Virus record (IMG/VR): IMGVR_UViG_3300048837_000315
Location: 1-36,762 of that record
Reading direction: 5' to 3' (one strand)
Length of the DNA: 36,762 nt
Source of the DNA: a virus
Part shown: one piece after another, positions 1 through 8,840 of the stretch
Layout: every line of letters starts with the position of its first letter
Position numbering within the stretch: position 1 is the first letter of the stretch
Made by a program: the position numbers and the translations under genes
Notes under the pieces: generated by a model
What the model was told of the DNA's origin: nothing
Seen by the model: the letters and a program-made list of their open reading frames with translations, nothing else
Database searches by the model: none

Positions 1-495
1 TTTTTTACAAATTAGGTATAACAGATATTTAGGTATTGATGCAGTAACCTTATCACCAATATCGTAAACAGTTTCATCCTGCCATGCGACAAATTCAGAC
101 GGGTCATACGCGGGCATATAGTCAATCGCCCCGACTGCCTGCTTAACCTTGCTGCCATCTCCCATGAGTATGCCGTTAATGTCCGTATCGGTTGTGGTGG
201 TTACCTCATTCGGGCCCGCTGCACCGGGCGCTCCGTCTGCACCCGCTGGTCCTTGAGGTCCTTGTGGACCAGTTGGACCTTGTGCGCCGTCTGCGCCATC
301 TGGTATGCCAAAATCAAAGATCGCTGCGTGAACCGTGCCTGAATTGAACACCGTTGCCGATTCGCCAGGGTCAAGTGTCGTTACCGTGCCTACTTCAATT
401 GTTCCGGCATAGACGGTTTCCGGGTTAACGTTTGACATATCAACATATATCGGCTCCTCAATGTCAAATTCCAGCACAATCGCGTCATCACTCAT
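1..495 (-). CDS. Collagen-like tail fibre protein, C-terminus cut off by the window edge
   Basis: The reading frame opens at an ATG whose first bases overlap the stop of the preceding gene by 8 bp and stays open to the left edge, giving 165 residues without a stop. Residues roughly 65-100 form an uninterrupted Gly-X-Y run (GAQGPTGPQGPQGPAG and onward), the collagen triple-helix signature. The N-terminal 60 residues are acidic and probably form an attachment domain. Collagen-like repeats of this kind are common in phage tail fibres and serve as rigid trimeric shafts. The position at the distal end of the tail gene block fits a receptor-binding fibre. The receptor-binding tip, if present, lies outside the window. 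Confidence 0.85.
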   Translation of the reverse strand, partial: MSDDAIVLEFDIEEPIYVDMSNVNPETVYAGTIEVGTVTTLDPGESATVFNSGTVHAAIFDFGIPDGADGAQGPTGPQGPQGPAGADGAPGAAGPNEVTTTTDTDINGILMGDGSKVKQAVGAIDYMPAYDPSEFVAWQDETVYDIGDKVTASIPKYLLYLICKK

Positions 496-826
496 ATCTT
501 GCCCTCCGCTTCGTTACAACAAAACAACCTTCGCCCAATGTGTCATAGTCATCACCTTCAGATATAAGCATTTCCCATTCGTGATTGCCAACATTGCCAA
601 CCAAGTCCGTGCTTAGTAATTCGATCTCAATGGTCTGATCGGTTATAGTTATCCCGTCATCGGTTGACTTGTCGAGAATAAGCCGATCCCGTTCGTCCCT
701 GACCTGAAATAAAACATCCTTCCCGATCATCGAAAACGTGACTGGCATAATAAACCGGATGCGTCCGGAATTGCCCTCTTTACGGGTAATTTTCTTCTTG
801 ACCCTGACTATGTATGACTCGCTCAT
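488..826 (-). CDS. Small baseplate or fibre-adaptor protein, beta-rich
   Basis: 112 residues, ATG start, stop overlapping the start of the collagen-like fibre gene. The sequence is beta-strand-rich, with a stretch resembling the N-terminal domain of BppU-type upper baseplate proteins (GKDVLFQVRD, then DDGITITDQTIEIEL). That resemblance is by eye only. A consensus Bacteroidota promoter sits only 8 bp upstream of the ATG, so this gene and the fibre can be transcribed apart from the rest of the tail operon. The likely role is attachment of the fibre to the tail tip. The function is inferred from position. Confidence 0.75.
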   Translation of the reverse strand: MSESYIVRVKKKITRKEGNSGRIRFIMPVTFSMIGKDVLFQVRDERDRLILDKSTDDGITITDQTIEIELLSTDLVGNVGNHEWEMLISEGDDYDTLGEGCFVVTKRRARYE

Positions 827-833
827 TTCTTTA

Positions 834-865
834 CAAATTTAGGTATTATTAGGCTATTCTACAAA
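834..865 (-). promoter_or_regulatory. Bacteroidota-type promoter for the distal fibre genes
   Basis: Minus-strand TTTG, exactly 20 bp, then TAAATTTG, matching the primary sigma consensus of Bacteroidota (TTTG near -33, TANNTTTG near -7). It lies over the last codons of the upstream tail gene. The -7 box ends 8 bp before the next ATG, so the predicted mRNA would have almost no 5' leader. Confidence 0.7.
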
Positions 866-1881
866 GTGATGATTCGGTAAGCAATGTATAAATCAATAGA
901 ACCACCGCCGGTTGTTATGTCTGCTCCTGGCTTTAGTTTTATAGCAACATTATCCTTTGCGCTTTCTAATCCAAGAATATTTACCGGCCATAAAGAACTT
1001 ATTAATGTTGATGCTGTCGAAATTGCGTTATCAGTCACTAATGCTTGTGCTGTAATTGTGTAGTCGGATACACCATCTGCATATAGATATACCGGAGTGG
1101 CTGTCATTGCTGACGATGCGTAATTAACACGAACATAGGAAAGATACACATCAATCGCTATTATCTTACCTGAACCAGGAGCCGATATTATGATTATTGG
1201 AGTTTCGTATGCCGATTTCAGGTCTGCATTATTGATTGATACCTTTACTGAATATATATGTGTTAATGATTCCATTTTATCCCTAAAAGTATCCTCTGAT
1301 ACGGCACGTGTGGAATTATTAAAGGTGGTAGAATTATACGCCCGTAATGGAATCAATAAAGAATCAGTAACATTTGCCACGCCTGGGATGTTCACACCGT
1401 AACTTGTCGTTTCAAACCTTTTGGTTCCGGAATAGTATAACGATTGCTCTGTACTTGAAAATTGAGCATATGTGTTCGATGATCCGGTTATCGAAAACCC
1501 ATAATTATTTGGACTATTTAGCCGTGCTATATTTTTTCCGGAGCCATATAGTTGGAACAAAACAGCACCGGATGAATTAAGAAACTTTAGATATGATCCA
1601 TCATCAATCGAAAAGTGAGTACCATCATAAGTCATATCCTCTGTTCCGCCAAATGATCCGGAGCTGTTGTACTGAAATTGTCCGGTTGAACCACCGGGTG
1701 TTGCACTGGATATTGTTTCTATCTTGTCATACAAAGCATCGAGTGTCGGAACCTTGTAGTTTCCATCCCAACTTGCACCATACGCAATCGGGTCAACTTT
1801 GACCCATTGGAACTTCTTTGTCGTTTGTGCCGTTGCGCTTATGGCAAGCACGCTGAATATCAGTAATATAATCTTTTTCAT
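859..1881 (-). CDS. Tail protein with an N-terminal signal peptide
   Basis: 340 residues. The first 19 form a classical signal peptide (MKKIILLIFSVLAISATAQ: two lysines, a hydrophobic core, a small-residue cleavage site). The rest is rich in Ser, Thr, Gly and Tyr with repeated short beta strands (STGQFQYNSSGSFGG, then DGTHFSIDDG), typical of phage fibre or appendage proteins. The C-terminal 130 residues look like a compact beta domain. The signal peptide is odd for a virion component; it could mean that the protein is exported or retained as an anchor, or that it derives from a host surface protein. The ATG start overlaps the stop of the preceding gene by 4 bp. Exact function unknown. Confidence 0.8.
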   Translation of the reverse strand: MKKIILLIFSVLAISATAQTTKKFQWVKVDPIAYGASWDGNYKVPTLDALYDKIETISSATPGGSTGQFQYNSSGSFGGTEDMTYDGTHFSIDDGSYLKFLNSSGAVLFQLYGSGKNIARLNSPNNYGFSITGSSNTYAQFSSTEQSLYYSGTKRFETTSYGVNIPGVANVTDSLLIPLRAYNSTTFNNSTRAVSEDTFRDKMESLTHIYSVKVSINNADLKSAYETPIIIISAPGSGKIIAIDVYLSYVRVNYASSAMTATPVYLYADGVSDYTITAQALVTDNAISTASTLISSLWPVNILGLESAKDNVAIKLKPGADITTGGGSIDLYIAYRIITL

Positions 1882-2405
1882 ACTTCAGATTCACATAAGT
1901 TATCTTCACCCCAAACACTAAAATCAATCCGGAACCCGCTCCGGTTACGCATAATCATTGAATCGTCCTGATAATTGAATGCCGTAAAGTTAGCAAACGG
2001 GTCTTTTGTATCTACCAAAACACCAAATACATCGTACTTCCGCAGGATCAGTAACACATCACCAATCATCCGTTTAGTTGTATCCTTGCAGTCTGCCACG
2101 ATCTTATCTAACCGCAGCCAAACATACAACGACATATCGTATTGGTTTAACGCGCCATCGACACCGATCTGCATACCATTGTCCTCGAAAAACGAATAAG
2201 CCGTAACGTCATCGTCTGGTAACAGATCAATGTACTCACCGTCATTGTCGTACATTATCGGAAACACATCACCGTCCTCGGTTGCGCCATATTCGCAGAT
2301 ACCGTAAACGTATTCCAACCAGTCTAATTCCTTTAATTCCGCAACCAAATCGGCAACGATTAGTTCGTTTAGTCGCGGGTTTTCTGTTAATCCTATATCT
2401 TTCAT
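1878..2405 (-). CDS. Tail-region protein of unknown function
   Basis: 175 residues with an acidic N-terminal half (long Asp/Glu stretches) and a C-terminus ending in CESEV. It overlaps both neighbours by 4 bp (ATGA junctions), showing translational coupling inside the tail operon. No motif was recognised. Position between baseplate-like and fibre-like genes suggests a tail-tip or chaperone role, but the sequence itself does not show this. Confidence 0.75.
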   Translation of the reverse strand: MKDIGLTENPRLNELIVADLVAELKELDWLEYVYGICEYGATEDGDVFPIMYDNDGEYIDLLPDDDVTAYSFFEDNGMQIGVDGALNQYDMSLYVWLRLDKIVADCKDTTKRMIGDVLLILRKYDVFGVLVDTKDPFANFTAFNYQDDSMIMRNRSGFRIDFSVWGEDNLCESEV

Positions 2406-3202
2406 ACTATATTATTTGCACAGTTAGTCTTAATGACAGGCTGATCCCTAAAGTCGCACGTTATCTTAGCCAACCCTTTACTGTCAAGCCAATCAACAGT
2501 AATATTAAAGTCATATATCTGACCCGTATTTCCGGCTGTTTCCCCGTAATAGGTCGTTAGGGTAACGTTGTCGTGAAGCGGAACCAACGACATCGCATCG
2601 GCAATGTATTCCGGTGCATAGAACCACATTTTATACTTCTTTACCCTGCGTTGGAAAAGGATTAGTACGTTACCGTCACCATCCTCAACACCTTCTTCCT
2701 CAATGACATATTCCGGTTTGGCTATGCTCCCGTCAAATATAAACGTTATCTTAAATTGCGGGTTTGTGCCGTTTGAGTAATCTATCCCGCCAATGTCATT
2801 GGTATTGTAATAGACCAATGTGGTTTTACCGATAATATCCGTCACCCAAAATATCTCGGAATAGAACGTTTCCGATCCGGCTGTAATTTTCAGATAATAC
2901 CCGCCTTCCGGTATCGTGGATAACGATGCCGTCCTGTCATAAATGAAATATTTATATGAAGTAAATGCCTGAAGGTAGAAATCACTACCTTGCGTAATAG
3001 TCGTTTCAGTTCCGGTCTGTATATCAACAAGTTTTACTGTACAGGACGTTACGGCACTCGCAACCTTTAACTGAAATTCTGGTAGGTGTGTGGCATCCGT
3101 GTACTGATACCACGCTTTCGTAACATACGGCTTGAACCGATCCTGTTTGTCCAGATCGTCATAAAACCGTAACGGGATATGTAACATTGAATCGAATGCC
3201 AT
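2402..3202 (-). CDS. Tail-tip structural protein, unknown family
   Basis: 266 residues, ATG start 3 bp after the upstream gene's stop. The composition is beta-rich and aromatic, with a likely Ig-like stretch in residues 30-110 (LVDIQTGTETTITQGSDFYL, then YFIYDRTASLSTIPEGGYYLKI). A second region near residues 160-200 contains VEDGDGNVLILFQRRVKKYKM. Proteins of this build occur downstream of distal tail proteins in Bacteroidota siphoviruses. Role as a baseplate component is inferred from order only. Confidence 0.75.
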   Translation of the reverse strand: MAFDSMLHIPLRFYDDLDKQDRFKPYVTKAWYQYTDATHLPEFQLKVASAVTSCTVKLVDIQTGTETTITQGSDFYLQAFTSYKYFIYDRTASLSTIPEGGYYLKITAGSETFYSEIFWVTDIIGKTTLVYYNTNDIGGIDYSNGTNPQFKITFIFDGSIAKPEYVIEEEGVEDGDGNVLILFQRRVKKYKMWFYAPEYIADAMSLVPLHDNVTLTTYYGETAGNTGQIYDFNITVDWLDSKGLAKITCDFRDQPVIKTNCANNIV

Positions 3203-3204
3203 CT

Positions 3205-3552
3205 TTATATCTTTTTAGTAGTGTAGTACAATAGTGTTCCATCATCGTAAGCGGTATATCTGAACCCGCTCACCGTCTTATCCGATACCACCCCGACCGA
3301 TTCGGTTCCATCATCCATAACCAGTTTAGCAACCAGAATAACAAAGTCGCTCGATGGAACCTCCGATGAGAACTCAATGATATTATCCGATCCAGCCGTA
3401 ACCACCACCTCATCGCAACGGGTATATTCCCCTGTCATAATCCGGTTCGTGCTAAACCTGACCGCCTCGGTATTGCCGGGCTTATCTAATGGGACAAACA
3501 TATCCGAAATGTCCGATATCTCATCCAGTTGATATATCCGCTTATCCGCCAT
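3205..3552 (-). CDS. Small tail-region protein of unknown function
   Basis: 115 residues starting MADKRIYQLDEISD, overlapping the end of the preceding 600-aa gene by 11 bp. The N-terminus (IYQLDEISDISDMFVPLDKPG followed by RFSTNRIMTG) resembles short adaptor segments that head many Bacteroidota phage tail and fibre proteins; this resemblance is from memory of such proteins, not from a search. The remainder is beta-rich. It may be a stand-alone adaptor module linking tail tip and fibre. Confidence 0.75.
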   Translation of the reverse strand: MADKRIYQLDEISDISDMFVPLDKPGNTEAVRFSTNRIMTGEYTRCDEVVVTAGSDNIIEFSSEVPSSDFVILVAKLVMDDGTESVGVVSDKTVSGFRYTAYDDGTLLYYTTKKI

Positions 3553-5344
3553 AGAAGATCAGTTTATCCGTTCCGTTAATCAAAATATCAAATGCCCCAT
3601 CCGTACTAATGTAATATGTTTCAGGTGTCGGGAAATCATTGGCTTTCACGTCAAGGTAAAAAAAAACCGATGTTACCATCCCGTCAATCAGTCGGTAGGA
3701 CGCAGATCGCACCTCCCCGTCACCTAATCCTGTCACCTTATGAGCCATCGGATCGAACTCGGAACAACACTCCGGATAGGCAACCTCGACCTGTTTGATG
3801 TTCCGCTTGTAGGACGAGAACACCGTGTCAACATTATTCATTCGACCCGAACCAATCACCCTGCCGTGCCTCCAATAGTTCTCGTGCAACTTCGACCAGG
3901 ACAGATGCCCGTTGGGTAGGTTGACGTGAATGATCTCACCCTCCTCAAACTCCACATTCCCAGCACCATCGGTCTGCAATATTACCCACCCATTGTTGTC
4001 AATCTCCTCCGGTGAACTGTAAACATACCCGATATCGGTTGTGACGAGTACGTTCCGATCTTTCTGGTTATCCTTGTACCTGTTGAATGTTGCAAGGCTG
4101 TCGTAGATGATATCATATCCAATGAAGTCAATCGCCCTCGCCTCCATGAACTCAAAGTGTTCACGGTTTGGCATATCCCCTATATTATACTCCCACCTGT
4201 TCTTATGGTACACCCATTTACCATTATCAAGCGTTCGTAGGTCGATGTCTGACCCAGCCGTATTCTCAAAGTACGACCAATGCTCAATCCTAAAGTCACC
4301 GTTTTCATCAATAAACCATTCCACGTTGAATATGTTTTTAAGCATATCCATCAGGCCATTGAACGATATAAGACCTTTTGTTGCCGGATCAGACGTTGGT
4401 TTACAGTCCGACTTCTGGAACAACAACAGGTGATTCAACTTGTTAGCCTGTCCGGTAACGTAGTTATTGGTCGGGTATGGAGTTCCGTCCGGGTAGTCAT
4501 CATTATTGAAGAATGTTGACTTATATTGGATCGTTCCGGGCGAAACAATAGCGTTCAGGATATACTCGATCACATCGTTCAGGACAAACCCCCGGCTCGG
4601 TAGGTCTATTGTCCCGCTGACGGGCGAACAGACCGGAGACAAACCATTGTAACTGTACCCCGAAACCGATTCATCCCAATCATACGAATCATTGATCTTC
4701 ATCCCAAACGATTGCTTGACAAACGTATAGACCGTATAACCCGGATCGCAACCAGACGGATCATCACCACAGTTGCTATAAAAGTCCCAATTATCAATAG
4801 GCGGTAGGGGGTTTGCCGCCTTATATGCTGCTTCCGGTGATAGGTTCGTACATTCCGTAACGATCTCGGTCTCCGTTGTGGTGTATGCAATTGCGGCGGG
4901 TGATGTATGAGTGATCTCATGAACAATATTGAACTCCCGGTCTCCGTTCCCCTCTATCATCCGGTATAGATCGTCAGGCGTTGGTTCAACAGAAACTATA
5001 CAGCGATCTGCATCCCATTTACAGTCCACAACAGAGAAGTATCCAGCCCAAAACTCCGTGTATTCACCACCGCAATTCTGGTCGATCCTGATCTTTATTT
5101 CAGCCGAATTGTTAATGATCTGAGACAGATAGGTATAGTCGGTCTGCGTCCGGTTCAGGAACACAATGTCGCCCCTTACTTTCTTTCTGAACTTCCAATC
5201 CCAGATGTCATAGTCAATCGCCATATCACGTGAAACCCCTGGGAACACTTCATGCCATTCACCATCGGCAAGGAAGTGTGATGCCCCATTGGAGTAAACG
5301 CTTGAATCAGCCTCGCATTTCAGATAAAACTTATAATTAGGCAT
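3542..5344 (-). CDS. Distal tail or baseplate hub-like protein
   Basis: 600 residues directly downstream of the tape measure gene, with an 8-bp overlap. In siphoviruses this slot usually holds the distal tail protein or tail-associated hub. Residues 1-130 form a beta-rich domain (YKFYLKCEADSSVYSNG, later KKVRGDIVFLNRTQTDY) consistent with a tail-tube-like fold. The middle is Cys-containing and loop-rich (NCGGEYTEF near residue 90). The C-terminal half includes an insertion-rich carbohydrate-binding-like region, called by composition only. Length exceeds a classical Dit (about 250 residues), so a fused Dit-Tal arrangement is possible. Confidence 0.75.
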   Translation of the reverse strand: MPNYKFYLKCEADSSVYSNGASHFLADGEWHEVFPGVSRDMAIDYDIWDWKFRKKVRGDIVFLNRTQTDYTYLSQIINNSAEIKIRIDQNCGGEYTEFWAGYFSVVDCKWDADRCIVSVEPTPDDLYRMIEGNGDREFNIVHEITHTSPAAIAYTTTETEIVTECTNLSPEAAYKAANPLPPIDNWDFYSNCGDDPSGCDPGYTVYTFVKQSFGMKINDSYDWDESVSGYSYNGLSPVCSPVSGTIDLPSRGFVLNDVIEYILNAIVSPGTIQYKSTFFNNDDYPDGTPYPTNNYVTGQANKLNHLLLFQKSDCKPTSDPATKGLISFNGLMDMLKNIFNVEWFIDENGDFRIEHWSYFENTAGSDIDLRTLDNGKWVYHKNRWEYNIGDMPNREHFEFMEARAIDFIGYDIIYDSLATFNRYKDNQKDRNVLVTTDIGYVYSSPEEIDNNGWVILQTDGAGNVEFEEGEIIHVNLPNGHLSWSKLHENYWRHGRVIGSGRMNNVDTVFSSYKRNIKQVEVAYPECCSEFDPMAHKVTGLGDGEVRSASYRLIDGMVTSVFFYLDVKANDFPTPETYYISTDGAFDILINGTDKLIFYGG

Positions 5345-8252
5345 ATCGTATTGTTCGTGTTCTGTTACCGGATTGTTCTATTTTATATCCATTATGATAG
5401 GTCGTACGGGTTGACCCGAAATACTTACCCATCATTCGGTCGTACTTCTTATCGTCAAGGCTAACCGTCAGGTCACGATTCATTGACCCGTAGACGCTGT
5501 TTACCTTGTCCTCATTGATCGCATTTACCAAGTCGGCATACTTACTATACGCGCTTGCTTTAACGACAAATTCGCCCCCCTCTGCCTCGATTGGAACACC
5601 GCCTTGTGAGTGCTTTGCGCCCACAACCTCACCGCCATCACCAAACTTGGTCGCCTCGCTTGCTTTAGACAATGACCACGCCCACGTTCCCCACATACCA
5701 ACCAATGCGATACCGGCAATAATAGACGCCGAAATCGGGTCGCCAGTCTTAAACGAGTTTTTGAGTATGCTTGCCGTTGCGCTAAGTAGGTCAATGGTCT
5801 GTGATGCGGATTCGAGTTGCCGTTGACGTTTTAATGCAATCTCTTGTGCCTTTAGTGCTTCGGCCTGACGCTTTTTAGCATCTTCGAGTTCCTTGCGCTT
5901 GAGTGTTACGTTGTTAGCGTATCCAAGTTCTGCCAATCGCATTTCGTTTTCAAGGTCTTGCTGTAACTGATTGACCACACGTTCGGAGTTTTCAACCCTA
6001 CGGTCGGCTATTTCTGCTTCCTTGTCGGCCAATTCGTCAATGGCATCGGTAATGTAGTTTATTCCTTTTTCGAGTGCCTGTTTTTGTTCGGACGAAAGGT
6101 CTGTGATACCAGCAAGGTCATCCCATATATTTGGGGCTGTAACACCAACATCTGGCGCAATCTTCATGGTTGATTTTGCCAATTTTGCATAAGCCTTACG
6201 TTCATTTTCGAACCTATCAAATATACCTTTTTCTATTTCCCGCTGTTCGGCTGACGATGCGATTGGTTGCTTTCTTGGTTTTAAAAAGTTTATGTCGTTT
6301 TGCTTATTCCTATCATCAAACGCCTTCTTTTGTTTTTCGTTATATTCCTTTATGACGTTTAGTTTCGCCTGTTCCCTTGCGCGGGTAAAATCAATGTCCG
6401 TAACGCCAAACGCTGCCGCCTCTGCCTCTAATTTGTCATACCGCAATTTGACTTCTTCGAGTTCCTTATTAAGGCCTTCCGTCATTGCGTCAACCCGCAA
6501 CTGTCGTATTTTCCAATAGGCATCTTCTTCTGCTTGCTGTTGTTCAAGCAATGAATCAACAAGTGCCTGCGTTCGCTGTGAATTTATCTCTGTTTCGTAA
6601 TTTAATAGTTCTTTTAGGTAAAGTTTTTGTGAATCAAGCAATTTCTTTTGCGATGCGTTTTTAGCAATACCAGATTCTTCCCAAACCTTTATGGTAGCAC
6701 CAACCACTTCAATTTCCGACGCAAGCCTATCCTTTATATTTTGTTTATAATACGTTTCGTATTCAGCCTCTAATTCTGTTGACTTCTTTGAAAATTCTTC
6801 TTTTGTTATTATTTGCCTATCGACCTGTTCCATAAGGTTCTCTGCATCCCTTATGTAGTTCTTTTTCTTTTCACGAATATCTGATTCAACTATTTTTTTG
6901 AATGCCTGAAAATGGGCTATTGAACTTTGTTCTATCTTACCCTGATACGACCCGAAGTTTTCCTGTAAAAACTCAAGTGCGCCAGTTCCAATATCAATAA
7001 ATGTCCTTAATACACCATTCCCTTTATTTATGGTTAAAACAAGGCTATCCCATGCACCAGTCAGTTTTTCAATAGACCCAGCAAAGTTGTCCATTCGTGT
7101 TTCGGACATACGCTCTGCTGCATCTGCTGTTGATACAAGCGATTTATATAATTCCCAAATGCCATCAGCCTGTTGCGCCAACCCAAGCAATGCCGTTACG
7201 GAATATCTGTCAGCAAGCGACAATGCTCGTGTGGCATCTAATCCAGCCTCATTAAGGTCTCGAAATCCGACAACCAATTCCGGTAGTGACTTAACGGTGA
7301 ACCCAATGGCCTTTGACAACTTACTGTTAGCATCTGCAAGCCTTAAAAATAGGTTACGCAACGAAGTACCGGCCTGCGATGCAACAACGCCCTGATCCGC
7401 AAGTTTAGCCATTATTGCGGTCACTTCCTCCATAGTGAACCCCGTCTTGCTGGCAACCGGAGCCACATACTTCATTGTTTCCTGAAACTTGTAAAGGTCA
7501 AGTGCGGAAGCGTTAAATGATTGCGCCATAACATCAACAACCCGCGTCAACTCACTTGCGCGAAGATTGAACCCACGAATAACAGTACCGGCTACCAATG
7601 CAGATTGACCCAAATCCTCACCCGTTGCGGCAGCCAACGCAACAACTCCGTCAGTAGCAGCACGAATCTCCGGAACCGTAAAACCCAATTTCGCCAATTC
7701 GGTTTGTAGATCAGCGACCTGACGGGCTGTGTATAGTGTTGCACCGCCTAAGCGGATCGCATCGGCTGTTAATGCCTTAAATTCAGCGTCCGTTGCTTGC
7801 GTAATTGCCCGCACACCCGACATAGCAAACTCAAAGTCCTTGCTTATGGTCACAACGGACGATCCAAGTTGCTTCAACATATTCGCCGCTGTGCTTGTTA
7901 CGTTGGCAATAATGTTTCCCAACGCATTGAACTTGAACTGATAAGAGTTTAGCGCATTACCCCACGTATTCTTGTTCTCACGCCCGTACTCGTTGAATTT
8001 ACGAACCTTTCCGTTTACTTCTTCAAGTTGCGCCTTTAATTTCTTAGTCTGTTCGGATATTTCACCGTTTGCCGATGCTGAAGCCCGATATTCCTTAGTA
8101 AGTTGACGCTGAATGTCGAACAGGCTTCTCGCTTCATTTACGTTCGTTGTGCCACTACCCGTTGCCCCACCGCCAGTTGTAGTACCTCCGGTTGGTGTTT
8201 TACCAACGTGTTCGACCTTTATATTTACCTCTAATGATCCCTTCGCAGCCAT
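5337..8252 (-). CDS. Tail tape measure protein
   Basis: 971 residues from the ATG at 8252; a TTG two codons upstream is also in frame, but the ATG start fits better. Residues about 140-320 match the TP901-type tape measure core (an FEFAMSGVRAITQATDAEF segment, then repeated helices with GVVALAAATGEDLG and VVDVMAQSFNAS). The long central part is charged coiled coil. Residues about 840-880 contain a hydrophobic segment likely to enter the host membrane (SIIAGIALVGMWGTWAWSL). The C-terminal region carries the conserved GGxVxGxxHSxGGVPIEAEGGEF-like motif seen at the ends of many Bacteroidota tape measures. It sets tail length; at about 1.5 angstrom per residue the tail would be near 145 nm. Confidence 0.95.
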   Translation of the reverse strand: MAAKGSLEVNIKVEHVGKTPTGGTTTGGGATGSGTTNVNEARSLFDIQRQLTKEYRASASANGEISEQTKKLKAQLEEVNGKVRKFNEYGRENKNTWGNALNSYQFKFNALGNIIANVTSTAANMLKQLGSSVVTISKDFEFAMSGVRAITQATDAEFKALTADAIRLGGATLYTARQVADLQTELAKLGFTVPEIRAATDGVVALAAATGEDLGQSALVAGTVIRGFNLRASELTRVVDVMAQSFNASALDLYKFQETMKYVAPVASKTGFTMEEVTAIMAKLADQGVVASQAGTSLRNLFLRLADANSKLSKAIGFTVKSLPELVVGFRDLNEAGLDATRALSLADRYSVTALLGLAQQADGIWELYKSLVSTADAAERMSETRMDNFAGSIEKLTGAWDSLVLTINKGNGVLRTFIDIGTGALEFLQENFGSYQGKIEQSSIAHFQAFKKIVESDIREKKKNYIRDAENLMEQVDRQIITKEEFSKKSTELEAEYETYYKQNIKDRLASEIEVVGATIKVWEESGIAKNASQKKLLDSQKLYLKELLNYETEINSQRTQALVDSLLEQQQAEEDAYWKIRQLRVDAMTEGLNKELEEVKLRYDKLEAEAAAFGVTDIDFTRAREQAKLNVIKEYNEKQKKAFDDRNKQNDINFLKPRKQPIASSAEQREIEKGIFDRFENERKAYAKLAKSTMKIAPDVGVTAPNIWDDLAGITDLSSEQKQALEKGINYITDAIDELADKEAEIADRRVENSERVVNQLQQDLENEMRLAELGYANNVTLKRKELEDAKKRQAEALKAQEIALKRQRQLESASQTIDLLSATASILKNSFKTGDPISASIIAGIALVGMWGTWAWSLSKASEATKFGDGGEVVGAKHSQGGVPIEAEGGEFVVKASAYSKYADLVNAINEDKVNSVYGSMNRDLTVSLDDKKYDRMMGKYFGSTRTTYHNGYKIEQSGNRTRTIRYA

Positions 8253-8479
8253 CCCCAAAAGTTTTTAGCCATCCACACCGGCTTGATTTTGTAATTCTCA
8301 AAATACTTCTCGTGCGCCTCGAAATAAATGCCATCAACATAAGCCACACCCCACCTTCCACCAACCAACTCAATCTTCGCCTTCGCCCTCTTTATCGCTT
8401 CTTTTTTGGTTAGCGGTAATGTGCCTTGTGATCCTATTCTGGAACGCAACTCGTTGTCCGTATGACATTTTTTGAACAT
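8231..8479 (-). CDS. Small basic protein upstream of the tape measure
   Basis: 82 residues, ATG start, ending inside the start of the tape measure gene (22-bp overlap). Lys/Arg-rich N-terminal half (LTKKEAIKRAKAKIELVGGRWG) followed by an aromatic stretch. It overlaps the preceding frame by about 110 bp, a large overlap for this genome, where 4-bp overlaps are usual. Position between tail-chaperone-like frames and the tape measure suggests a tail assembly role. No family recognised. Confidence 0.6.
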   Translation of the reverse strand: MFKKCHTDNELRSRIGSQGTLPLTKKEAIKRAKAKIELVGGRWGVAYVDGIYFEAHEKYFENYKIKPVWMAKNFWGWLRRDH

Positions 8480-8840
8480 CGCTTATCTTTTCATTTGAAT
8501 TAATCGACAACCAAAATACCATGTCCTCGTAGTCATTATACATTTTCCGTATCCTGTCTGCGAATGCGTATATTGGCCTGCCTTGTTCATCCTTCTGTTC
8601 ACTTAGTTCGTGTAATTTCTCAATTTCTGATCCTATTTGTTGCTCAAGTTTTAATCGTTCGATCCCTGTGACCTTGCTTGCCCGTTCTGTAAGTCGTCCA
8701 ATGCGCTCCAAAATTCCGGTCCTAAGTTCTGCGTCATCTCCGCCAATTTTAGGGAATAACCTCCGAAACTGGTTGGTGACGCTATCGTAAAATTTCGCAC
8801 GCATTCCTCCACAACGCCACGTGTTAATCCGTTTTTCCAC
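8370..8840 (-). CDS. Tail assembly chaperone-like second frame, lacks a good start
   Basis: The frame is open from a GTG at 8840 (156 residues); the first ATG in frame is at 8804. It overlaps the upstream 176-aa gene by 190 bp and is in the -1 frame relative to it. This is the arrangement of lambda G/GT and of many tail chaperone pairs upstream of a tape measure, where a -1 ribosomal shift makes a fusion. The sequence past residue 60 looks coding: charged helices (RLKLEQQIGSEIEKLHELSE), then MYNDYEDMVFWL. No textbook X XXY YYZ slippery heptamer was found in the overlap, so internal initiation remains possible. Product identity rests on position. Confidence 0.55.
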   Translation of the reverse strand: MEKRINTWRCGGMRAKFYDSVTNQFRRLFPKIGGDDAELRTGILERIGRLTERASKVTGIERLKLEQQIGSEIEKLHELSEQKDEQGRPIYAFADRIRKMYNDYEDMVFWLSINSNEKISDVQKMSYGQRVAFQNRITRHITANQKRSDKEGEGED

